Of a DNA stretch of 64,000 nucleotides, positions 57,533 to 64,000 are shown one piece after another; positions within the stretch are counted from its first letter, which is position 1; each line of letters opens with the position of its first letter. The position numbers and the translations under genes were made by a program. The stretch is from Thelephora terrestris (taxonomy: Eukaryota; Basidiomycota; Agaricomycetes; Thelephorales; Thelephoraceae): contig WIUZ02000017.1 in assembly GCA_015956445.1 (NCBI GenBank), positions 558,001-622,000 on the forward strand. Direction: 5' to 3'. Under the pieces are notes generated by a model. That model did no database searches, had not been told where the DNA came from, and worked only from the letters and a program-made list of their open reading frames with translations.

Positions 57533-60500
57533 TTAGTTCCTCCTGCACCACCGGAACAGGTTCCTCTTGAAGAAGTAGAACAAGCACTGAGAAGGAAAAG
57601 CGTTCCCTCAGCCCTTTTTCCACAAAGAGAAAAATTCACCAAAAACTCACCCCGATGAACCTGACCATACTCAAACCAAAGGTAGAGTACAAGATGACAG
57701 CAAAGTACAAGTTCTGCTTGGTCCTCAACTCCGACTCGTCCGCACTCGGGTTTGAGGTGTCTGGTAGCCCGTTGATATTCTCAATCGCGATGGCCAAAGC
57801 TGCGTTGCTCAGCATCCAGACTGAGACCAGCCTGGTACGGAACGTCTTGTTCTGATCGTCCAGAGTAGGTTTCTCAACGACCTCCTTGACGACGAGTTTC
57901 GTGACAGCACGTTGAACGGTCTCCTTGAACTGACTATCGAGATCACCCTGGTCCCTTGTTGTATCCTCGACGACGGCCTGGTCCGAGTCCTTGGCCTTCT
58001 TGGATGAGACGGAAGGCAGAGCCTCAGCCTTGTCGCTGCCCTTGGTACCCCACGAAACCTAAAAACGGCTGTCTCAAAACTTGGATAGAACCATTGAAAA
58101 GGCCACCCACGTCGTGCAAGTTGCAGAACGCATACACATTCAGGACGTTTGTGAAACTAGGGGCCAAGAGAAGATATTGTAGGAAACTTGATCCCATGTG
58201 CCATGGGTCACGCTGTAATCGCTCAGTTTACACGACCGGGAGCTTTCTGTAGGAACACTCACGTAAAGGCACGAGGCAAACAAGTAGATACCAAAAGTAG
58301 AAATTGCAGCGGCAATGAGAGCACCGATAGGAGGGCTGAAGAACGACTTGATCACCTCGGCCTGGGTCTTGTTCTTCAACATCGCTGGGATGCGGGCAAA
58401 TGCGGTTCCGGCCAACCAGAAGGAGCAGACAAGCAAGTATAAGGACACGAACGCAAACACCCTGGTTTCCAATTTTAGCTCATTCCCACTTGAAGCATTT
58501 ATAGAGGATATAAATATACCAGAGCGTCGCAACGTATGCCCCACGTTCTCCCTTTGGCCGATTACCGAGAGCTAGAATAAACTGGAAGGAGTCAAGATCA
58601 ACACAACAGTTCCCAGGTGAAGTGGAGGAACATTGCTTACCTGCAGGGCCAGGAAACACAGGTAAATCCCTTTGAATGCAAAGTTCACCCAGTGGGTCTG
58701 TATAGACCATCCAATTAACACTACTTCGTGGGAAGCGGATAGAAGGAACGGCAACTCACGACCTCGGCGTTTCCGAAGGTGTAGAGGTTTTGTGTCGGAA
58801 GTAAGTCGATGATAATCGCAAACGTAAGCCACAGGTTTGCTAGTGCGAACCATGAAAATATCAACGAGAAGATATTGTACTGCACAGACGAATCATTAGT
58901 CACGTTATCTCGACACTTCCATGCTCACCCGACTTACAAGGGCCTGGATGTGGAAGAAGAGCATCCGAATGGGGTTGTGGTTGGTCTTGTACAACTTGAA
59001 GAAGTGTACAGTAGCGTACTGTGGAGAGCATCCAGTCATTCGGGGATTTAGGTGCCAAAGTTTCCGAGAGACGACGTACCACTGAAGCAGCGAATGAGCC
59101 ATTCAACCAACGACGACGTTGTCCGATGAGCTCAACAGCAGTTTCAGGTACATCAGTCTCGGCCTTGCTGGGTTTCACATATGTGAGTGTCCATCGGTCA
59201 CCGGCCTTGGCCGCAAGCTCGAAGCACAGGATACGATCCTCGGCCAGGAACATGTTCTTTGTGAAGATATTCATGCCATAAATACCCTTGGGGCCCAGTC
59301 GGTCGGCGAGAGAGTGGTCACCGTGGAAGTATTGCTCTAGCGGCCGCCCAAGGATTGCACGAAAGCGGTAGGCGGAGAAAGCGCCGGGCAACACAGAGAC
59401 GTAGCCAAAGCTACTTTCAAGTGGTTTATCTGTGGGTGGAGGGTAAAGAACACAGTACGATCAGGGGCAGGAGTGAGCTTACCCAAGATGTTTGACATCT
59501 TGTATTCGAAATTCTGAGCGGCCACAAGAGGGTTAAGCAACTTCCTTCCGCCCTCGATCATGGCGTGGATTTCACCGCAGCATCCTCCGAGATTTGGGTC
59601 GTTGTAAAACGCCTCCCACAGATAGTAGATGGATTTGCGTCCAGGTTTGGTACCGGCATCGATGAGTACACAGATTTCCGGCTATGGGGAAATCTGAGCT
59701 GGGGTTTGGTTTCTCGACGAATAGATGCGCACCTCAAGTATTTTACCAATACCATTGAAAAGCCATCGGTGGGAATTGATCTTTTTCTGGTTCTTGGCCT
59801 TCAAGACCAAGATGATTTGGACCGGCACGAGGTTGTTAGGGTCTTCGCCACCCGGCAAAACCAATTGAGGAGTGGCATCAACAGAAAGTTGTGTAGTGTA
59901 CTGCGGAATTCTCGTAAATCTCGGTTAGGCCGCTTAGCGTAGGTAAGCTCACCTCGAAGATATGAGCGACGGTATCCTTTCCGTCGACTTGCTTTTTCAT
60001 AACACCGTCCTGATACACACCGACCGTAGACAGAATATCCAAAACGGTCTTGTCCATAGGCTCGAGACCGTCGACAATTAAAGCGACAGTGATCCTCTGC
60101 CAGCCAGGGCTACCCTCCTCTGCGGTCCTCCTCCAGTATTTGGACTGCTTAGTCTTGCAGATGTCACGGATGTTCAACATGACGCCATGAAGGGTGCGTG
60201 CGTAGAGGGTCTTGTCTTCGTTATACGAGGTGACAGCAATCAAGAGATCTGTTTGCCTCGCCCACATTTTCTGACGGAGGGACCATCCGTTCGCTTCCGT
60301 GAAATCATCTGGATCACAGGTTGCAGCGGTGTACCGCATGTGCCTAAAGACCGGTCGGAGTTACCGGTTAAATTCAGAGTGGTATTTCAACAATCATGAC
60401 GTACGAGAACTCGGTCGTTGTAGTGCTGGAGTACTTGGCCTCGATGGCACTGTAGACTGGAGTGGGGACCTTGTATTCGGCGACGAAGTTACCTCGGGTG

Positions 60501-60912
60501 AGTTTCACCTTGCGCGTTACGCCTCGCTTGATCGTCTGCCGACGCCTCCAAGCGGAATCAACGCCTGATGTGGCAGTCGATACAGTGGAGGCGGGGCGAG
60601 AATAAGGATCACCAAATTCTTTGGGGTCCACGGGTCTGGTTGGGAGACGAGCATGGGGGGTCAGACCACGAGACTGTGGAGACGAAGCTCGAATGTGGCA
60701 TACCCTGGAGGATAGAAGCCACCGGGATACTGGGCCAATGGCTGTTTTTCTTCATCAGGCAAATCGTCCCCCTGTTGCTGATAATCGCGAGCTAGGGTCG
60801 TGCTGCTGGCGAACGGAGAGGGCTCCTGAAAACCGACAGTGTGGGGACGGTCTGCGAAAGGGTTTCCACCGTTGAAAGAATCGGCAGATGATAGTGGTGG
60901 TCGATTAGCCAT
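57533..60912 (-). CDS. CHS: Chitin synthase (division 1, class I-III type)
   Basis: This plasma-membrane family 2 glycosyltransferase makes chitin for wall and septum. A disordered leader ([19 protein letters not shown]) precedes the chitin synthase N-terminal domain ([20 protein letters not shown]). Catalytic blocks follow: [71 protein letters not shown], and the QRRRWLNGS signature that binds the growing chain. At least six membrane helices come after it. They include [40 protein letters not shown] and [17 protein letters not shown] final exon encodes [17 protein letters not shown] and the stop at 57533-57535. All signature residues are intact. I cannot fix the class within division 1. Confidence 0.93.
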
Positions 60913-61323
60913 CGTCCTCGTATTAGTGGAGGGAATGGAGAAGGGAGGATTTCGATGGGTGATAATGAAGAGAGGCGGAGACTGTTTCAAACTTGCGTGG
61001 AGGGGGTTTTTATTTAACTTGTGTGCCGCACCAATTGTTGCATCGCGACCTCACTGCCATCAGCCACCCCGACCGGAGTCTCGGCAACGTCTATTCCATC
61101 ACAACGTAGACATGCAACCACAGCCTCTTCCACTCTTCTATCACGGGTGTACAGACAGGGACTACTTAAATAGCTGACCCACGCCGCAGTCGACAACGGG
61201 GAAGCCATTCACACTCTGGAATAAGGAGCGAGCCCCTATTTCTGCTCCTTTGTACCCCTACTGATCGCCTTCCGCAGCCAGAGCGGCCAACTCCGGTAAC
61301 CCTTTCGGTGAGTGCCCCAGTTT
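60913..61323. other. Intergenic region: CLPTM1-like 3' flank and chitin synthase promoter
   Basis: These 411 bases lie between two minus-strand genes. No gene or repeat is supported. Confidence 0.5.
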
Positions 61324-63962
61324 TCATTCGGTCTTCTTCTTCTCTTTGTTATTCTCCCGTGCTTTGGCCGCATCGACGTCCGTTGCCATCACCTGCCCAT
61401 ATTCATTGGCGCGCTTGGGGTCAATCCGATAAATCCAACGCTGTCACCCGTAACGGTTAGTCATGGAAACCGGACTTCAGTGCTCCACCTGCCTGGTATA
61501 AGAAAATTAGGAACACCACATCATCGCGGAAGCACGCCAGACGGTGGAGAATGGGCATCTTGATGCAGAAACTACGCTCAGCATAGGTCAGTAGGTTATT
61601 CGACGGATTAGCAATCGAGTGCGGTGCGTACGCGAAGAAATCGTCGACTACAGTAGACAGTGTCTTATAGATCATCGCCTTCATTGGCATATGCGCGACG
61701 CTCTATTTCACGAGGAGTTTAAGTGCGATTGCCATTGACATATCAGAATACCACATGCCTTTAGTTTATAGTTGATAATCAACTGAGGAATCAACTGGGC
61801 CTGGAGGGGTGGATGAGCGGAAGGCAACAATCGCAGGTGAGTTTGCGTACGAAGCCAAACATGTACACAAAGGAAGTTAGGGTCGTAATCACGAAACTGT
61901 ACCATCCCCGGTGCGATTCGTAAATCAGTGAGTAGATGGTGTATCCAGCGAGACACGGTATTGCGCCGTAGGACACATATCTGAACGCAAGGGCGTCGTA
62001 CTCTTGTGTCTTCTTTTCATCCTCGCTCAATACATGTTTGTCTAGGTGACCGTTAGCGTACAACACACGAGAGCCGCTGGCGACGCAAACCTAGAATTTC
62101 TATACGACGCTTGAAGATCGATTCAGGAGCAGGGAGCAGAACGATATCTACAGCCTTCGTGATCTGATACGATGATCAGCGCAGCCTACCGTGTGATTCT
62201 TCTGAACGCACCTTCCAGGCCTCAACCAAGACGCCCATTCCAGAAGTAAGCAAGCTGGGTCAGGAAGATCAGCTTCAATTGCCTATAAGTGTCAAGATTA
62301 CGCACATCATGTAGCTCGTTTGTTCATTGTTGTCAATCAGGTAAAGGAGAACGACGATTTGAACGAATACGTTGAGTACGATCTGAGTGGATCAGATATT
62401 GGAATCCCGATAAAGGTCGTAGACAGGTGAACTCACTGAACGAAGAGATACTCCCACCATTTCCTTCTTCTGCTTCCAGTGGGAAACATCGTTCTTGAAC
62501 GCCAGTATCTCGAAACTACGTAGGACAAATCAGGGCACTGCGTTTCGAGAAAGTTTAAAAGCGCTTACACCATGTGTAGTATTGAGACAATACCTGTGAG
62601 GGCAAGGAGGTAAGGGTTGGTCTCCGTGAGCATTCTCTTCATTTCATCGAGCTCGGCTCCAGAGCCCTGCTGCTTGGCTGCGTCTTTGAAGCCCATAGCC
62701 ATCGCGGCGTACAGCTGGAACTTCATGAAGGACATGGGGTGTAATGTAATCTGGAGCGGTTGATGCGTGACCGTAGAGTTAATTTCCACGAATTGCGACC
62801 GGAGCTGCCAAAATTCGTTTGGAAAGACGATGGGATAGAAGAATGCCACGGTTTGAGTGGAATCCAGTGCACCGGGTATCATGTGTACGTCTGAGTTCCG
62901 GTTGGAAGCTCAATCAGTGCTTCCCAAGGGCGGGGACACAAATACGTACGCTGGGCCACAGGAGGGGGTATTTTGGCAATGTTCAACTTATCTGTGTCTG
63001 AGACCAGGGCCAAAGTCAAGTTCTGGGTAAAAGTCGTAAGACCGTGTTCTCCAGGCTCTATCACAACTTAACTTACATGGTGCCAATGGGAAACGATCTC
63101 GTCTGCCGGCTCGGGTTCGGATCCCTGTTCCCGTACTTCTTGCTTTCCGCCCAGGAGGTTCTTCACTTTTCTGATCTTCCCCTTAGGTAAATAGTATGTC
63201 AACGCTATGCCCTCAAGTCAGAAAGCGTTGGGTCGTAGAAATTGATTGCATACATCGGCGAATGTGGTTCACCAGGAGGGGGTTATAATCCGCGGAGTGC
63301 GGGTTTGGTGTGGCATTATCCCTGACCAAGAAGATGTCGGCCCACATTGATCCATTGTGTTGCACACCCTGCAAATCGTCACGCCTCAACAAGAACCAAT
63401 GTCAGCTGTGAGAGTGGGGACATACCTCGGAGAAATTAACGTCGAGATCGATGACCCTTGCCTCGTTCCAGTCGCCAAACGTAATATCGTCCCAAACGAA
63501 TTGTGGAAGCGGCTCCTTGTGTCCAAACACATCACCCTCCGGATCCGTAGACAAATAGACGTGCATCGACAACTTCGATCCAAATGGCCACGCAAGAACA
63601 GCATTCTGGATTGCTTGGGGCTGGGGAGGTAGAATTTGTCCGTCAGATCCTACTTGAGGTTTCTCAACGGCCTGTGCATGATCGGCGGATGGTTCTTGTG
63701 GCGGATTGAATCCCCCAAGAAGTTTCCCAGCTACAAACGGCAGATAAAGTTCAGAACCTTGTCCCAGGATATCACAGTCATCTACACACCAAACTGCATG
63801 GCCACATATATCAGCAGGGCTTGCTATCACGTGGACATACATTAATTTGCCAGCACATGCATATCGTCGTTGGTCACTACCTACCTGGAGCATTCCCCAG
63901 AAGCGGCCACCTCCTCCTTGATCGCCTTGCTGGGCATTGGTCGAAGCCTGTGCTTCAGGCAT
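61324..63962 (-). CDS. CLPTM1 family multi-pass membrane protein
   Basis: CLPTM1 proteins are ER/Golgi membrane proteins; animal members retain or scramble membrane cargo, and fungal roles are poorly known. A cytosolic leader (MPEAQASTNAQQGDQGGGGR) and first membrane helix LLIYVAMQF are assembled across two introns. A large lumenal domain follows: LAWPFGSKLSMHVYLSTDP, FVWDDITFGDWNEARVIDLD, then YYLPKGKIRKVKNLLGG and PPLQ-type HQPLQITLHPMSFMKFQLYA. Several transmembrane helices come next: YLLALTGIVSILHMVFEILA, IVLNVFVQIVVLLYLIDN and FVITTLTSFVYMFGFV. The conserved PQLIINYKLKSVAHMPMKAM and CFRDDVVFLIFLYQRWIYRI precede a Lys-rich tail KEKKKTE. There are about ten introns. The whole gene appears to lie in the window. 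Confidence 0.88.
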
Positions 63963-64000
63963 CCTTGCGATACCTCTCAGGTTGGCGGGTGGGTGGATGC

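Noticed and set aside
1-64000. Transposons, LTR elements or other virus-like fossils
   Set aside because: No reverse transcriptase, integrase, transposase, capsid-like frames or long terminal repeats were seen.

Overview
This window is nuclear DNA from a fungus, most likely a basidiomycete of the Agaricomycete type. Nearly every gene is cut by several short introns of about 48-80 nt with GT..AG ends. The genes lie close together on both strands, and the set includes chitin synthase, a GPI-type chitin deacetylase, an IQGAP and a germinal-centre kinase with fungal-type tails. I count 24 protein genes, one of them cut by the window edge. I saw no tRNA or rRNA, no CRISPR array and no recognisable transposon or viral fossil.

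Layout. 1-912: 3' end of a copper P-type ATPase. 1033-4335 (-): gamma-tubulin complex protein GCP3, head-to-head with an IQGAP (4459-10977 +). 11274-12485 (+): HIS6. 13162-15477 (+): a GCKIII/Ste20 kinase. 15478-18336: a long gene-poor gap. 18337-19833 (-): chitin deacetylase. 20075-22362 (-): TFIIF alpha. 22933-24474 (-): a bHLH factor. 24755-27768 (-): Elg1/ATAD5 clamp unloader. 28050-29123 (-): Sec14. 29413-30801 (-): Emg1/Nep1. 31156-32230 (-): uracil phosphoribosyltransferase. 32994-34600 (-): a divergent actin. 35701-36182 (-): a small new gene. 36862-40478 (+): Rad16. 40599-42552 (-): Mss1/MnmE, head-to-head with Grn1/GNL3 (42623-44732 +). 45796-46947 and 49468-50718 (+): two tandem GNAT paralogues flanking a five-exon unknown gene (47381-48609 -). 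51227-53953 (-): a 778-residue low-complexity protein. 54447-54964 (+): a Spo12-like protein. 55282-55846 (-): a small paired-CxxC protein. 56204-57241 (+): a RING protein. 57533-60912 (-): chitin synthase. 61324-63962 (-): a CLPTM1 family protein.

There is no operon or dedicated pathway. Many of the genes nevertheless serve growth at the cell cortex and cell division: GCP3, IQGAP, actin, GCKIII kinase, Sec14, Spo12, chitin synthase and chitin deacetylase. The rest serve transcription, DNA repair, ribosome biogenesis and basic metabolism. The most unusual items are the unrecognised genes (35701-36182, 47381-48609, 51227-53953, 55282-55846), the tandem GNAT pair whose second copy has lost its stop codon, the divergent actin, and several very small coding exons of 7-19 nt. 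All exon joins were worked out by eye from frame and splice signals. Those described with exact positions were checked for phase. The others are given as gene spans only.
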